A stretch of 64,000 nucleotides of DNA, taken from positions 3,961,400 to 4,025,399 of the forward strand of contig NC_006513.1 in NCBI RefSeq assembly GCF_000025965.1, read 5' to 3'. The position numbers and the translations under genes are program-made. Source of the DNA: Aromatoleum aromaticum EbN1. GTDB lineage: Bacteria; Pseudomonadota; Gammaproteobacteria; Burkholderiales; Rhodocyclaceae. This document shows, piece by piece, positions 9,952 through 18,620 of this stretch; position 1 is the first letter of the stretch, and each line of letters begins with the position of its first letter. The notes beneath the pieces were generated by a model, which worked only from the letters and a program-made list of their open reading frames with translations, was not told the DNA's origin and searched no databases.

Positions 9952-11247
9952 TTACGGACGTTGTGCGAGCGTCGGTACGTCGCGCCGCGCTGCACCGATG
10001 TACAACTGGCGCGGACGACCGATCTTGTATTCCGGATCGGTGATCATTTCTTCCCACTGCGTGATCCAGCCGACGGTCCGTGCCAGCGCGAAGATGCAGG
10101 TGAACATCGACGTCGGGATCCCCAGCGCCTTCTGCACGATGCCGGAGTAGAAGTCGACGTTCGGATAGAGCTTCTTCTCGACGAAGTACTGGTCTTCCAG
10201 TGCGATCTTCTCGAGTTCCATCGCCAGCTTGAAGAGGCGGTCGTTCTCGAGGCCCAGCTCGCCCAGGACGTCGTAGCAGACCTGGCGCATCAGCTTCGCG
10301 CGCGGGTCGAAGTTCTTGTAGACGCGGTGACCGAAGCCCATCAGCTTGAAGCTGTCGTTCTTGTCCTTCGCACGCGCGATGTATTCGCCGACGCGCGACA
10401 CGTCGCCGATTTCCTCGAGCATGTTGAGGCATGCTTCGTTCGCGCCGCCGTGCGCCGGGCCCCACAGGCAGGCGATGCCGGCCGAGATGCACGCGAACGG
10501 GTTCGCACCCGACGACCCCGCGAGCCGCACGGTGGACGTCGAAGCGTTCTGCTCGTGATCGGCGTGCAGCGTGAAGATCGTGTCGAGCGCACGCACCAGC
10601 ACCGGATTGGGCTTGTACTCTTCGCACGGCGTGCCGAACATCATGTGCATGAAGTTCGCCGTGTAGTCGAGCTCGTTGCGCGGATACATGAACGGCTGGC
10701 CCATGTTGTACTTGTAGGCCATCGCGACGATCGTCGGCAGCTTCGCGATCAGGCGGTTGATCGAGATGTTGCGGTGCTCGGAGTCGGAGAAATCCATCGC
10801 TTCATGATAGAAGGCCGACAGCGCGCCGACGACGCCGACCATCACGGCCATCGGATGCGCATCACGACGGAAGCCCGTGAAGAACTTCGTCATCTGGTCG
10901 TGCAGCATCGTGTGGTTCTTGATGGTGTTCTCGAACTCCACTTTCTGCGTCCCGTTCGGGAGCTCGCCGTTCTTCAGCAGATAGGCGACTTCGAGGAAGC
11001 TGCACTTGTCGGCCAGTTGCTCGATGGGATAACCGCGATAGAGCAGTTCACCCTTGTCACCGTCGATGAACGTAATCGTGGACTTGCAGCTCGCGGTCGA
11101 CAGGAAGCCCGAGTCGTAAGTGAAGAAACCGGTCTTGGCCCCCAGCGTGCGAATATCGATGACGTCATTGCCATGGGTGCCGGTCATTACCGGGAATTCG
11201 ACGGTCTTGCCATCGACGGTTAGCGTTGCAGTGCGTTCAGTGCTCAT
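9952..11247 (-). CDS. gltA: Citrate synthase (type II)
   Basis: A 431-residue citrate synthase condensing oxaloacetate and acetyl-CoA, first step of the TCA cycle. The extended N-terminal domain (about 60 residues before the core) and length match the hexameric, NADH-sensitive Gram-negative type. Catalytic residues are seen in [10 protein letters not shown] (His), GPAHGGANE (His) and [10 protein letters not shown] (Asp). AAGGG stands about eight bases before the ATG. It lies 61 bases after sdhE with no visible terminator between, so it is probably the last gene of an sdhCDAB-sdhE-gltA unit, ended by the hairpin at 9873-9905. Confidence 0.97.
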   Translation of the reverse strand: MSTERTATLTVDGKTVEFPVMTGTHGNDVIDIRTLGAKTGFFTYDSGFLSTASCKSTITFIDGDKGELLYRGYPIEQLADKCSFLEVAYLLKNGELPNGTQKVEFENTIKNHTMLHDQMTKFFTGFRRDAHPMAVMVGVVGALSAFYHEAMDFSDSEHRNISINRLIAKLPTIVAMAYKYNMGQPFMYPRNELDYTANFMHMMFGTPCEEYKPNPVLVRALDTIFTLHADHEQNASTSTVRLAGSSGANPFACISAGIACLWGPAHGGANEACLNMLEEIGDVSRVGEYIARAKDKNDSFKLMGFGHRVYKNFDPRAKLMRQVCYDVLGELGLENDRLFKLAMELEKIALEDQYFVEKKLYPNVDFYSGIVQKALGIPTSMFTCIFALARTVGWITQWEEMITDPEYKIGRPRQLYIGAARRDVPTLAQRP

Positions 11248-11308
11248 AGGTCATCCCTTTTGCTTGCCGGTAGTAACTACTAGCTCCCTGTAACGAACGT
11301 CCTGCTGG

Positions 11309-11545
11309 TCATTGCTGACGCAACAGGCCGATCATCTCCTTCCACCGGTCGTTCCCGCAGGGCTCGCTGCCGTTGACCATGGCCCAAAGCTCATGATCCT
11401 CGCAGCGCAGCAAGTCCTCCAGATCCGCCAGTTGACCGTCGGTGAGACGGTCGAAATCCCTTTCCAGAAAGCGTGCGAAAACAAGGTCGAGCTCGAGAAA
11501 AGCGCGACGGCATTGCCAGCGCAAGCGTCCGCGGTCGATGCTCAT
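11309..11545 (-). CDS. sdhE: FAD assembly factor SdhE
   Basis: A 78-residue member of the SdhE/Sdh5 (CptB/YgfY) family, which promotes covalent flavinylation of SdhA. The N-terminal helix RLRWQCRRAFLELDLVFARF matches the family, as does the CEDHELWAMVNG region. The conserved RGxxE motif reads RAFLE here, so the motif Gly is Ala. The ATG overlaps the sdhB stop by four bases (ATGA), which fixes the start and implies translational coupling. Position directly after sdhCDAB supports the role. Confidence 0.92.
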   Translation of the reverse strand: MSIDRGRLRWQCRRAFLELDLVFARFLERDFDRLTDGQLADLEDLLRCEDHELWAMVNGSEPCGNDRWKEMIGLLRQQ

Positions 11546-12252
11546 ACTGCGCGGCTGACCATCATGTCCTTGATCTTGCCGATCGCACGCGTCGGATTGA
11601 GATTCTTCGGACAGACGTCGACGCAATTCATGATGCTGTGGCAGCGGAACAACCGGTACGGGTCCTCGAGGTTGTCGAGGCGCTCGGTCGTGGCCTCGTC
11701 GCGCGTGTCGGCGAGGAAACGGTACGCTGCCAACAGGCCGGCGGGGCCGACGAACTTGTCCGGGTTCCACCAGAACGACGGGCACGAGGTCGAGCAGCAC
11801 GCGCACAGGATGCACTCGTAGAGGCCGTTGAGCTCCTCGCGCTCTTCCGGCGACTGCAGCCGCTCGCGCTCGGGCAGCGGCGTCTCGTTGATCAGGTACG
11901 GCTTGATCGAGTGGTACTGCTTGAAGAACTGCGTCATGTCGACGATCAGGTCGCGGATCACCGGCAGGCCCGGCAGCGGGCGCAGCACGATCGGCTGCGG
12001 CAGGCCGTCGATGTCGGTCAGGCAGGCCAGGCCGTTCTTGCCGTTGATGTTCATCGCGTCCGAACCGCATACACCTTCGCGGCACGAGCGGCGGAACGAC
12101 AAGGTGTCGTCCTTCGACTTCAGGCGAACCAGCGCGTCCAGCAGCTTCTTGTCGGACGGTTCGAGTTCGAGGGTGTAATCCTGCATGTACGGCTTGTCGT
12201 CCTTGTCCGGATCGTAGCGGTACATCTTCAGTTTGACGGTGCGCTTGCTCAT
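11542..12252 (-). CDS. sdhB: Succinate dehydrogenase iron-sulfur subunit
   Basis: A 236-residue subunit carrying three Fe-S clusters that pass electrons from SdhA flavin to quinone. The [2Fe-2S] ligands are Cys57, Cys62 and Cys77, with Asp65 in place of the usual third Cys, as in E. coli SdhB. Two cysteine clusters follow: CILCACCSTSCPS and CHSIMNCVDVCPKNLNP. The start at MSKRTVKLKMYRY is supported by AAGGA about seven bases upstream; the upstream open frame overlaps sdhA and is rejected. Nineteen bases separate it from the sdhA stop. Confidence 0.97.
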   Translation of the reverse strand: MSKRTVKLKMYRYDPDKDDKPYMQDYTLELEPSDKKLLDALVRLKSKDDTLSFRRSCREGVCGSDAMNINGKNGLACLTDIDGLPQPIVLRPLPGLPVIRDLIVDMTQFFKQYHSIKPYLINETPLPERERLQSPEEREELNGLYECILCACCSTSCPSFWWNPDKFVGPAGLLAAYRFLADTRDEATTERLDNLEDPYRLFRCHSIMNCVDVCPKNLNPTRAIGKIKDMMVSRAV

Positions 12253-12271
12253 TTCTGTCCTTCTCCCGCGC

Positions 12272-14065
12272 TCAGTAGGTGCGTTTCGCGAGTGCGATCG
12301 GCTCGACATCCTGCGACAGCGGCTCCATCGTCACCGGCTTGTAGTCGAGCCGGTTGCCTTCGCTGTACCACAGGGTGTGCTTGAGCCACTGGTTGTCGTT
12401 GCGGCCGTTCGGGAATTCCGCAGTGTCGGGCGCGTCGTCCCGCACATGGGCGCCGCGCGATTCCTTGCGCGCCTCGGCCGAAACCATCGTGGCCTTGGCC
12501 ACTTCGATCAGGTTGTCGAGCTCCAGGGCTTCGGTCCGCGCGGTATTCCACACCTTCGACTTGTCCTTGATCTCGGTGCGCTTGGCACGTTCGGCAACTT
12601 CCTTGATCCTTGCGACGCCTTCCTTCAGCAGGTTGTCGAAGCGGAACACGCCGGCGTGCTTCTGCATCGTGCGACGCATCTCCAGGCCGACTTCGAACAC
12701 GCTCTCGCCGTTCTTCTGCCCTTCGAGGCGGGCGAGCCGCGCCAGAGACACGTCGGCGGCATCCGCGGGCAGCGGCTTGAGGCTCAGGTCGCCGCTCTGG
12801 AAATCCTCGACGACCGACTCGCCGGCCGACTTGCCGAACACCAGCAAGTCGAGCAGCGAGTTCGTGCCGAGCCGGTTCGCGCCGTGTACCGACGCGCATG
12901 CGCACTCGCCCGCGGCGTAAAAGCCGGTGATCGGCGTGTTTGGATTCCCGTCCTTCGGCGCCACGACCTGGCCCTTGAAGTTCGTCGGGATGCCGCCCAT
13001 CTGGTAATGCGCGGTCGGCACGACGGGGATCGGTGCCTTGATCGGGTCGACGCCGGCGAACTGGATCGATATCTCGCGGATGCCGGGCAGCCGCTTCATG
13101 ATCGTTTCCGGCGACAGGTGCGTGATGTCGAGCAGCACGTGATCCTTGTCCGGACCGCAGCCGCGACCTTCGTTGATCTCGGTCACCATCGAGCGCGATA
13201 CGATGTCGCGCGACGCGAGGTCCTTCAGGTTCGGTGCGTAGCGCTCCATGAAGCGCTCGCCGGACGCATTGCGCAGGATGCCGCCTTCGCCGCGCACGCC
13301 CTCGGTGATCAGCACGCCCGCACCGAACACGCCGGTCGGGTGGAACTGCCAGAACTCCATGTCCTCGAGCGGAACACCCGCACGCGCAGCCATGCCGAGG
13401 CCGTCGCCGGTGTTGATGAACGCGTTCGTCGAGCTATAGAAAATGCGTCCCGCCCCGCCGGTCGCGAAAATCGTCGCCTTCGCGTGGAAGATGCAGACTT
13501 CGCCGGTTTCCATCTCGATCGCGGTCACGCCGAGCACGTCGCCGTCGGCGTCGCGGATCAGGTCCAGCGCCATCCATTCGACGAAGAACTGGGTGTTCGC
13601 GCGCACGTTGCGCTGGTACAGCGCGTGCAGCATCGCGTGGCCGGTACGGTCCGCCGCCGCGCACGAGCGCGATACGGGGGCCTGGCCGTAATTCTGCGAG
13701 TGACCGCCGAACGGCCGCTGGTAGATCTTGCCGTTGTCGGTGCGGTCGAACGGCATGCCGTAGTGTTCGAGTTCGACGACCACCTCGTTCGCCTTGCGGC
13801 ACATGAATTCGATCGCGTCCTGGTCGCCCAGCCAGTCCGACCCCTTGACGGTGTCGTACATGTGCCAGTGCCAGTTGTCCTCGGTCGTGTTGCCGAGCGA
13901 GGCGGCGACGCCGCCCTGGGCCGCGACGGTGTGCGAGCGCGTCGGGAACACCTTGGTCAGCACGGCAGTTTTCAGTCCGGACTCGGAAAGTTGCAGGGCG
14001 GCACGCAGCCCTGCTCCACCGGCACCCACGATGACCGCGTCAAAAGTACGCTTTGCGACGTTCAC
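12272..14065 (-). CDS. sdhA: Succinate dehydrogenase flavoprotein subunit
   Basis: A 597-residue catalytic subunit oxidising succinate to fumarate. The FAD-binding motif VIVGAGGAG starts at residue 11; His45 in [10 protein letters not shown] is the residue expected to carry covalent FAD. Substrate-site sequences include HPTGVFGAG, and the C terminus ends [11 protein letters not shown], as is usual. The start is the GTG at 14065: a GGAGG lies eight bases upstream, whereas an earlier in-frame GTG is only two bases from it. It begins two bases after the sdhD stop. Confidence 0.97.
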   Translation of the reverse strand: MNVAKRTFDAVIVGAGGAGLRAALQLSESGLKTAVLTKVFPTRSHTVAAQGGVAASLGNTTEDNWHWHMYDTVKGSDWLGDQDAIEFMCRKANEVVVELEHYGMPFDRTDNGKIYQRPFGGHSQNYGQAPVSRSCAAADRTGHAMLHALYQRNVRANTQFFVEWMALDLIRDADGDVLGVTAIEMETGEVCIFHAKATIFATGGAGRIFYSSTNAFINTGDGLGMAARAGVPLEDMEFWQFHPTGVFGAGVLITEGVRGEGGILRNASGERFMERYAPNLKDLASRDIVSRSMVTEINEGRGCGPDKDHVLLDITHLSPETIMKRLPGIREISIQFAGVDPIKAPIPVVPTAHYQMGGIPTNFKGQVVAPKDGNPNTPITGFYAAGECACASVHGANRLGTNSLLDLLVFGKSAGESVVEDFQSGDLSLKPLPADAADVSLARLARLEGQKNGESVFEVGLEMRRTMQKHAGVFRFDNLLKEGVARIKEVAERAKRTEIKDKSKVWNTARTEALELDNLIEVAKATMVSAEARKESRGAHVRDDAPDTAEFPNGRNDNQWLKHTLWYSEGNRLDYKPVTMEPLSQDVEPIALAKRTY

Positions 14066-14067
14066 GC

Positions 14068-14415
14068 TCACAGCCTCCAAAGAATCTGGGCAGCCCATCC
14101 GGCATAGCCGACGAGCACGAAGATCGTTACCACATGCAGGACCAGGCGGACGCCGACCGGGTTGATGTAGTCCATGAAAATGTCCCGCACGCCAATCCAT
14201 GCGTGATAGAACAATGCGAGGAAAAACAGGAATGTGAAGAAGCGCATCACGCCACTGCGGAACAGGCCGGACCACGCTTCATGGGTCATTTCCGGCAGGC
14301 GGAGCGCGGCAATCGCGAACAGGATGGTGAAGATCACCATGAACACGGCCGTGGCACGTTGCCCGATCCAGTCGCGCAGGCCGTAGTGAGCACCGACAAC
14401 GATACGCTTTACCAT
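14068..14415 (-). CDS. sdhD: Succinate dehydrogenase membrane anchor subunit
   Basis: A 115-residue integral membrane subunit with three hydrophobic helices (about residues 20-40, 55-77 and 88-112). The N terminus [20 protein letters not shown] and the [13 protein letters not shown] region match SdhD, which helps bind haem b and quinone. The ATG overlaps the end of sdhC by seven bases, so translation is probably coupled. Rapid divergence in this family makes the family assignment rest partly on operon position. Confidence 0.93.
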   Translation of the reverse strand: MVKRIVVGAHYGLRDWIGQRATAVFMVIFTILFAIAALRLPEMTHEAWSGLFRSGVMRFFTFLFFLALFYHAWIGVRDIFMDYINPVGVRLVLHVVTIFVLVGYAGWAAQILWRL

Positions 14416-14798
14416 AGCTTCACCCCGATGATGATGGTCAGCGCGATGCTCACGACCAGGACGATGCGCGAACTGTTGCGGGCGGACTTCAGGTCGGTCC
14501 CTTTGTTCAGGTCGAGCAGCAGGAAACGGATGCCGGCGCAGAAGTGGTGCAGGTACGCCCACAGCAGGCCGAGCAGCAGCAGCTTGGCGAGCGGGTTCGC
14601 CACCACACTCTTGTATGTTTCAAAGGACTCCGGCGATCCCAGGCTGCGGTCGAACAGGAACAGCAGGAACGGCAGCATCAGGAACAGTCCCGCTCCGCTC
14701 ACCCGATGAAGAATCGAGACGAAACCCGGCAACGGGAGCCGGATTTCGTGCAGGGCCAGGAATTTCGGCCGCTGCTTGCGCACTATGGCTTCTGACAT
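14409..14798 (-). CDS. sdhC: Succinate dehydrogenase cytochrome b556 subunit
   Basis: A 129-residue subunit with three membrane helices. The family motif HRVSGAGLF is at residues 31-39, and His84/His85 in LHHFCAGIRFLLLD include the expected haem b ligand. Together with SdhD it anchors SdhAB to the inner membrane and forms the quinone site. It is the first gene of sdhCDAB-sdhE-gltA, 106 bases after the gntR stop. Confidence 0.95.
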   Translation of the reverse strand: MSEAIVRKQRPKFLALHEIRLPLPGFVSILHRVSGAGLFLMLPFLLFLFDRSLGSPESFETYKSVVANPLAKLLLLGLLWAYLHHFCAGIRFLLLDLNKGTDLKSARNSSRIVLVVSIALTIIIGVKLW

Positions 14799-14863
14799 AT
14801 TGTTTTACCCCTCGATGAGCGACGGTTTCCCGACGCGGTTCTCCCAGATTGCAAGGAGCCGGG

Positions 14864-14869
14864 ATTATA
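14864..14869 (-). promoter_or_regulatory. Probable -10 box of the sdhC promoter
   Basis: On the minus strand TATAAT occurs within CGTATATAATCCC, 66 bases before the sdhC ATG. The -35 position has no good match to TTGACA, so an activator may be needed. An imperfect palindrome (GGAGCATGTTCC, 14876-14887) lies just upstream of the -10. This is a sequence guess only. Confidence 0.4.
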
Positions 14870-14904
14870 TACGCGGAACATGCTCCGTCCCGACTCCGGC
14901 CCCG

Positions 14905-15633
14905 TCAGTTCAGTTCATTCAGATAAAAATGCTCCGCCGTCGAATAAAGCCCGCGCCGCCACTCGACCGGCCGGTCCCCGTACGTATAGGTGACCCGCTC
15001 GACCGACAGCAGCGGGGTTCCTTCGGGCACTTTCAGCGCCTCGCTCGTCGAGCGGTCCGCCGCCACGGCACGCAGGCGTTCCTGGGCACGGATCATGCGC
15101 AAGCCGAAACGGGTTTCGAACAGGCTGTAGAGCGAGCCGTTCCAGCTTTGCAGCACTTCCAGCGTGAGCCCGGGGAACACTTCGCCCGGCAGGTAGATTT
15201 CGTCGATGACGATGGGCTTGGCGGCGAATTTCAGCACGCGCCGGACGATGATGATCGGATCACCCAGCCCGATGCCCAGCATGCGGGACGCTTCCTGCCC
15301 CGCCTTCGCCCGCCAGCAGTCCATCGGCACGCTCTGTGGAGGCGCAAGATCGCCATCCATCGGCACGAGCCGCAGGAAGCGGAACAAAGCCCGCGGATCG
15401 TTATGGGATGCAACGAAAGTGCCTTTTCCCTGCTTGCGGATCAGCAGGTTGTCCGCCGCCATTTCATCGATGGCCTTGCGCACGGTGCCTTGCGAAACGC
15501 TGAAGCGGGCAGCAAGTTCCTGCTCGCTCGGAATCACCTGGCCGGGACGCCACTCGCCAGACTCGAGCGCCTGCAGGATCAGGCTCTTGATCTGCCGGTA
15601 AAGCGGACTGAATGTGGGGGATTCCTGTGCCAT
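14905..15633 (-). CDS. GntR/HutC-family regulator, likely of the TCA genes
   Basis: A 242-residue regulator. The N-terminal winged helix (about residues 8-75) contains PSEQELAARFSVSQGTVRKAIDEM, split here only by description, with recognition helix around SQGTVRKAI. The C-terminal UTRA ligand-binding domain (about 95-235) is typical of the HutC subfamily. The gene lies between sdhC and mdh, divergent from mdh and upstream of sdhC in the same direction, so TCA genes are its obvious targets. A perfect 16-bp palindrome 48 bases upstream of its start probably binds it, giving autoregulation. The ligand cannot be told from sequence. Confidence 0.88.
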   Translation of the reverse strand: MAQESPTFSPLYRQIKSLILQALESGEWRPGQVIPSEQELAARFSVSQGTVRKAIDEMAADNLLIRKQGKGTFVASHNDPRALFRFLRLVPMDGDLAPPQSVPMDCWRAKAGQEASRMLGIGLGDPIIIVRRVLKFAAKPIVIDEIYLPGEVFPGLTLEVLQSWNGSLYSLFETRFGLRMIRAQERLRAVAADRSTSEALKVPEGTPLLSVERVTYTYGDRPVEWRRGLYSTAEHFYLNELN

Positions 15634-15680
15634 TCGCGCATTTCATCATAAAAGTTTTCCAGCGTCCATCGTCTGTCTCA

Positions 15681-15696
15681 TGTCTTATATAAGACA
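15681..15696. promoter_or_regulatory. Palindromic operator in the gntR-mdh intergenic region
   Basis: TGTCTTATATAAGACA is a perfect 16-bp palindrome. Its size and A/T core fit a GntR/HutC dimer site. It contains TATAAG on the minus strand, which could be the gntR -10, so binding would block gntR; it ends 11 bases before the mdh -35. No second copy was found elsewhere in the window. Confidence 0.75.
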
Positions 15697-15707
15697 CCAG
15701 AGGCGAA

Positions 15708-15736
15708 TTGACATGGCTGATACTTGCTTTTAACAT
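15708..15736 (+). promoter_or_regulatory. Sigma-70-type promoter of mdh
   Basis: TTGACA (15708-15713) and TAACAT (15731-15736) are separated by exactly 17 bases. Transcription would start near 15743, giving a leader of about 108 bases before mdh. The palindromic operator lies just upstream of the -35. Confidence 0.75.
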
Positions 15737-15850
15737 CTTTCGGCCCCGGCGGCTGGCCTTCAGGCCCCGGAGTCGAACGTTGAACTGAAATCGCGGGCGA
15801 CAGACCAATCATTCTCACTGTCTTCAATTCGCTTTAGAGGGAGTACTCAC

Positions 15851-16840
15851 ATGAGCAAAGCCCCTGTGCGCGTCGCCGTCACCGGCGCCGCCGGCCAGAT
15901 CGGCTACAGCCTGCTGTTCCGCATTGCCAGCGGCGAGATGCTGGGCAAAGACCAGCCCGTGATCCTGCAACTGCTCGATCTTCCTCAAGCCCAGAAGGCG
16001 GTCAAGGGCGTGATGATGGAACTCGAGGACTGCGCGTTCCCGCTGCTCGCCGGAATGGTCGCCACCGACGACCCGAACGTCGCCTTCAAGGATGCGGACT
16101 ACTGCCTGCTCGTCGGCGCCCGCCCGCGCGGCCCCGGCATGGAACGTGCCGACCTGCTGACCGCCAATGGCGCGATCTTCACCGTGCAAGGCAAAGCGAT
16201 CGCCGAGAACGCGAACGAGAACGTCAAGGTGCTGGTCGTCGGCAACCCCTGCAACACCAACGCCTACATCGCCGGCGCCGCTGCCCGCAAAGTCGGCCGC
16301 ACGAACCCGAACAACTACCACGGCATGCTGCGCCTCGATCACAACCGCGCGCTGTCGCAACTGGCTGCGAAAACCGGTCGCCCGGTGTCGAGCCTCAAGA
16401 AGATGGTCGTGTGGGGCAACCACTCGCCGACGATGTACGCCGACTACCGCTTCTGCACGTCGAACGGCGACTCCGTAAAGGCGCTGGTGAATGACCACGC
16501 GTGGAACAACGACGTGTTCCTGCCGACCGTCGGCAAGCGCGGCGCCGCGATCATCGACGCGCGCGGCCTGTCGTCGGCCGCCTCTGCCGCGAATGCTGCG
16601 ATCGACCACATGCACGACTGGGCGCTCGGCTCCGATGACTGGGTGACGATGGGCGTTCCGTCCGACGGTTCCTACGGCATTCCGGCCGGCGTGGTGTTCG
16701 GCGTCCCGTGCGAGTGCAAGAACGGCGACTTCAAGATCATCCAGGGACTGGAGATCGACGAATACTCGCGCGAAAAGATCAACAAGACCCTCGGCGAACT
16801 GGAAGACGAGCGCGCGGCAGTCGCCGACATGCTCAAGTAA
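15851..16840 (+). CDS. mdh: Malate dehydrogenase
   Basis: A 329-residue NAD-dependent malate dehydrogenase of the type that aligns with cytosolic eukaryotic enzymes. The NAD-binding motif is TGAAGQIGY at residues 10-18. Substrate-binding arginines occur in [11 protein letters not shown], the catalytic His in WGNHSPTMY, and NPCNTNAYI is typical of this group. GAGGGAG precedes the ATG by seven bases. It is divergent from gntR and ends at a strong terminator, so it is monocistronic. Confidence 0.97.
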   Translation: MSKAPVRVAVTGAAGQIGYSLLFRIASGEMLGKDQPVILQLLDLPQAQKAVKGVMMELEDCAFPLLAGMVATDDPNVAFKDADYCLLVGARPRGPGMERADLLTANGAIFTVQGKAIAENANENVKVLVVGNPCNTNAYIAGAAARKVGRTNPNNYHGMLRLDHNRALSQLAAKTGRPVSSLKKMVVWGNHSPTMYADYRFCTSNGDSVKALVNDHAWNNDVFLPTVGKRGAAIIDARGLSSAASAANAAIDHMHDWALGSDDWVTMGVPSDGSYGIPAGVVFGVPCECKNGDFKIIQGLEIDEYSREKINKTLGELEDERAAVADMLK

Positions 16841-16861
16841 TCGTTTCCGGTTCTTTGCGAG

Positions 16862-16896
16862 AAAATGCCGCGGGAGGATGCCGCGGCATTTTTTTT
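16862..16896 (+). terminator. Intrinsic terminator of mdh
   Basis: AAAATGCCGCGG (16862-16873) and CCGCGGCATTTT (16881-16892) form a perfect 12-bp stem with a 7-base loop, followed by more T residues. It starts 22 bases after the mdh stop. Confidence 0.93.
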
Positions 16897-16958
16897 GATG
16901 GTGGAAGGCTGTAGTTCCCTGGAGAATCGGGCACTTTCCTCACCCACGGAGATGTGTG

Positions 16959-17942
16959 ATGCGACACCCTGCTGACGTCCTGTTCGCCGGCGAAAAGCCG
17001 TTTCCCGTCCTCGCCGCGGTCGATCACTACGCCGGCTCGGAAAAACTGATGAGGAAAGCACTGGCGCTTCAGCACGAAATGGGTCCGGTCTTCGATCTGA
17101 CCTGCGACTGCGAAGACGGCGCGCGCACCGGTGCCGAAGCCGAGCACGCCGAGATGGTCGCCGAGATCGTGGCATGCGCCGACAACCGCTACGGCCACGT
17201 CGGCGCGAGAATCCATGATGTCACGCACCCGCACTGGCAGCGCGATCTCGAAATCCTCATCACCCGGGCCGGTAGCCGACTGGCGTTCGTCACCTTGCCG
17301 AAAGTGCGCGGCGCTGCCGATACGCGCCACCAGATCGAAACCTTGCGCAGGCTCGAAGCCACTGCCCGGACCGGGCGGGAAATCCCGGTCCACGTCCTGG
17401 TCGAGACGCATGGCGCCCTGCGCGAAGCGTGGGATATTGCGGCGCTGCCGGGAGTCGAATCGCTCGACTTCGGCCTCATGGATTTCGTCTCCGGCCACCA
17501 CGGCGCGATTCCCGGCGCGGCGATGAAAAGCCCGGGCCAATTCACGCATCCGCTCGTCGTCCGCGCGAAAGTCGAAATTGCCGCCGCGGCGCTCGCCAAC
17601 GGCGTCGTTCCATCACATAACGTGACGACCGAACTCAAGGATCTGGAACTCATCCGCCACGACGCCGAGCGGGCGCGACGCCAATTCGGATACTTGCGGA
17701 TGTGGAGCATCCATCCGAACCAGATCGTTCCGATCATCGAAGCGATGCGGCCGGATTTTTCCGAAGTCGAAGAAGCCAGCGGCATTCTCGCCGCCGCCCA
17801 GGAGGGTGGTTGGGGTCCGATCCAGCATCGCGGAAAGCTCCACGACCGTGCCTCCTACCGCTACTACTGGGAATTGCTGCAGCGTGCACACTCGACCGGC
17901 ATGGTCCTGCCGGACGAAGGGATGCGGCGCTTTTTCTCGTAG
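16959..17942 (+). CDS. HpcH/HpaI aldolase, CitE-like CoA-ester lyase
   Basis: A 327-residue protein of the citrate lyase beta/malyl-CoA lyase superfamily, which cleaves or forms C-C bonds in CoA esters using Mg2+. DLTCDCEDGAR near residue 47 and VHVLVETHGALREAW near 147 supply the usual acidic metal ligands; FGLMDFVSGHHG follows. The ATG at 16959 has a GGAG seven bases upstream; a GTG three bases earlier is less well placed. It lies beyond the mdh terminator and has its own signal. Its exact substrate (malyl-, citramalyl- or methylmalyl-CoA) cannot be decided; no citrate lyase alpha or gamma subunit is nearby. Confidence 0.85.
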   Translation: MRHPADVLFAGEKPFPVLAAVDHYAGSEKLMRKALALQHEMGPVFDLTCDCEDGARTGAEAEHAEMVAEIVACADNRYGHVGARIHDVTHPHWQRDLEILITRAGSRLAFVTLPKVRGAADTRHQIETLRRLEATARTGREIPVHVLVETHGALREAWDIAALPGVESLDFGLMDFVSGHHGAIPGAAMKSPGQFTHPLVVRAKVEIAAAALANGVVPSHNVTTELKDLELIRHDAERARRQFGYLRMWSIHPNQIVPIIEAMRPDFSEVEEASGILAAAQEGGWGPIQHRGKLHDRASYRYYWELLQRAHSTGMVLPDEGMRRFFS

Positions 17943-17979
17943 TCCCGAGGTGGCAGCCCATTTGCTGCCACGATCGCCA

Positions 17980-18240
17980 TCAGCGGCGGCGAAACTGGGA
18001 GGGAGCACCTGCCGGCCGCTCGTCCTTGTGACGGAAGCTGATGCGCGCCTTGGTCAGGTCATACGGAGACAGTTCGACACTGACCTTGTCTCCGGCGAGG
18101 ATGCGGATGCGGTGTTTGCGCATTTTTCCCGAAGCGTAAGCCTGTACCTCGACTCCATTCTCGAGCGTCACGCGAAAGCGCGTATCGGGCAGCACTTCGT
18201 TGACGACCCCTTCCATTTCCAGCAGCTCTTCCTTGGCCAT
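17980..18240 (-). CDS. infA: Translation initiation factor IF-1
   Basis: An 86-residue S1/OB-fold protein that binds the 30S A site during initiation. It has the standard IF-1 core [19 protein letters not shown], then [23 protein letters not shown] in two blocks, and an extra C-terminal tail ([13 protein letters not shown]) beyond the usual 72 residues. It is not in a ribosomal protein operon here, so it is probably one of the extra infA copies often seen in betaproteobacteria. It converges on the CitE-like gene. AAGGAAAAGGA stands before the ATG. Confidence 0.93.
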   Translation of the reverse strand: MAKEELLEMEGVVNEVLPDTRFRVTLENGVEVQAYASGKMRKHRIRILAGDKVSVELSPYDLTKARISFRHKDERPAGAPSQFRRR

Positions 18241-18620
18241 TTCCTTTTCCTTTCAGTCATCCATCCGGCGAGGAATTCCCCGCGTTCGCCCCTCCTCGCC
18301 TGTCGACCGGACATTCCGCATTTCTGGGAACGCCTGCGCCTTCAGCGCCGGCCTGTCGAGCGCTGCGACGAAGCCTTTTCCTTTCGGCGGCAGGAGGACG
18401 ACGAATCCGACACCGGTGCAACGCCCGATCTGTCGAGGCGTCTAGAATACCGGGACATGGGAGATGGCACAGGGCGCCCGCTGCAATCGAAGCGTATATG
18501 CCGGCGCTTGGGTTATCGCGATCACTATACAGGATTACCTCCAAGCTCCCCAAGCGTAGGCAAGAGCCGAGCCCCAGCAGAAGAATCCAGAAGCGGGGGC
18601 CAATTCCTTATAATTCCTCC
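18241..18620. other. Divergent intergenic region, no gene recognised
   Basis: The 380 bases between infA and the cyclase gene contain short open frames without convincing protein character. The only notable signal is TATAAT at 18609-18614, six bases before the cyclase ATG, without a good -35. Confidence 0.5.

Noticed and set aside
7027-11223. A 1,398-codon open frame on the plus strand across sucA and gltA
   Set aside because: It is exactly antisense to two well-conserved enzymes, and its product is an Arg/Val/Asp-rich sequence with no domain. In GC-rich DNA the antisense frame aligned with third codon positions often lacks stops.
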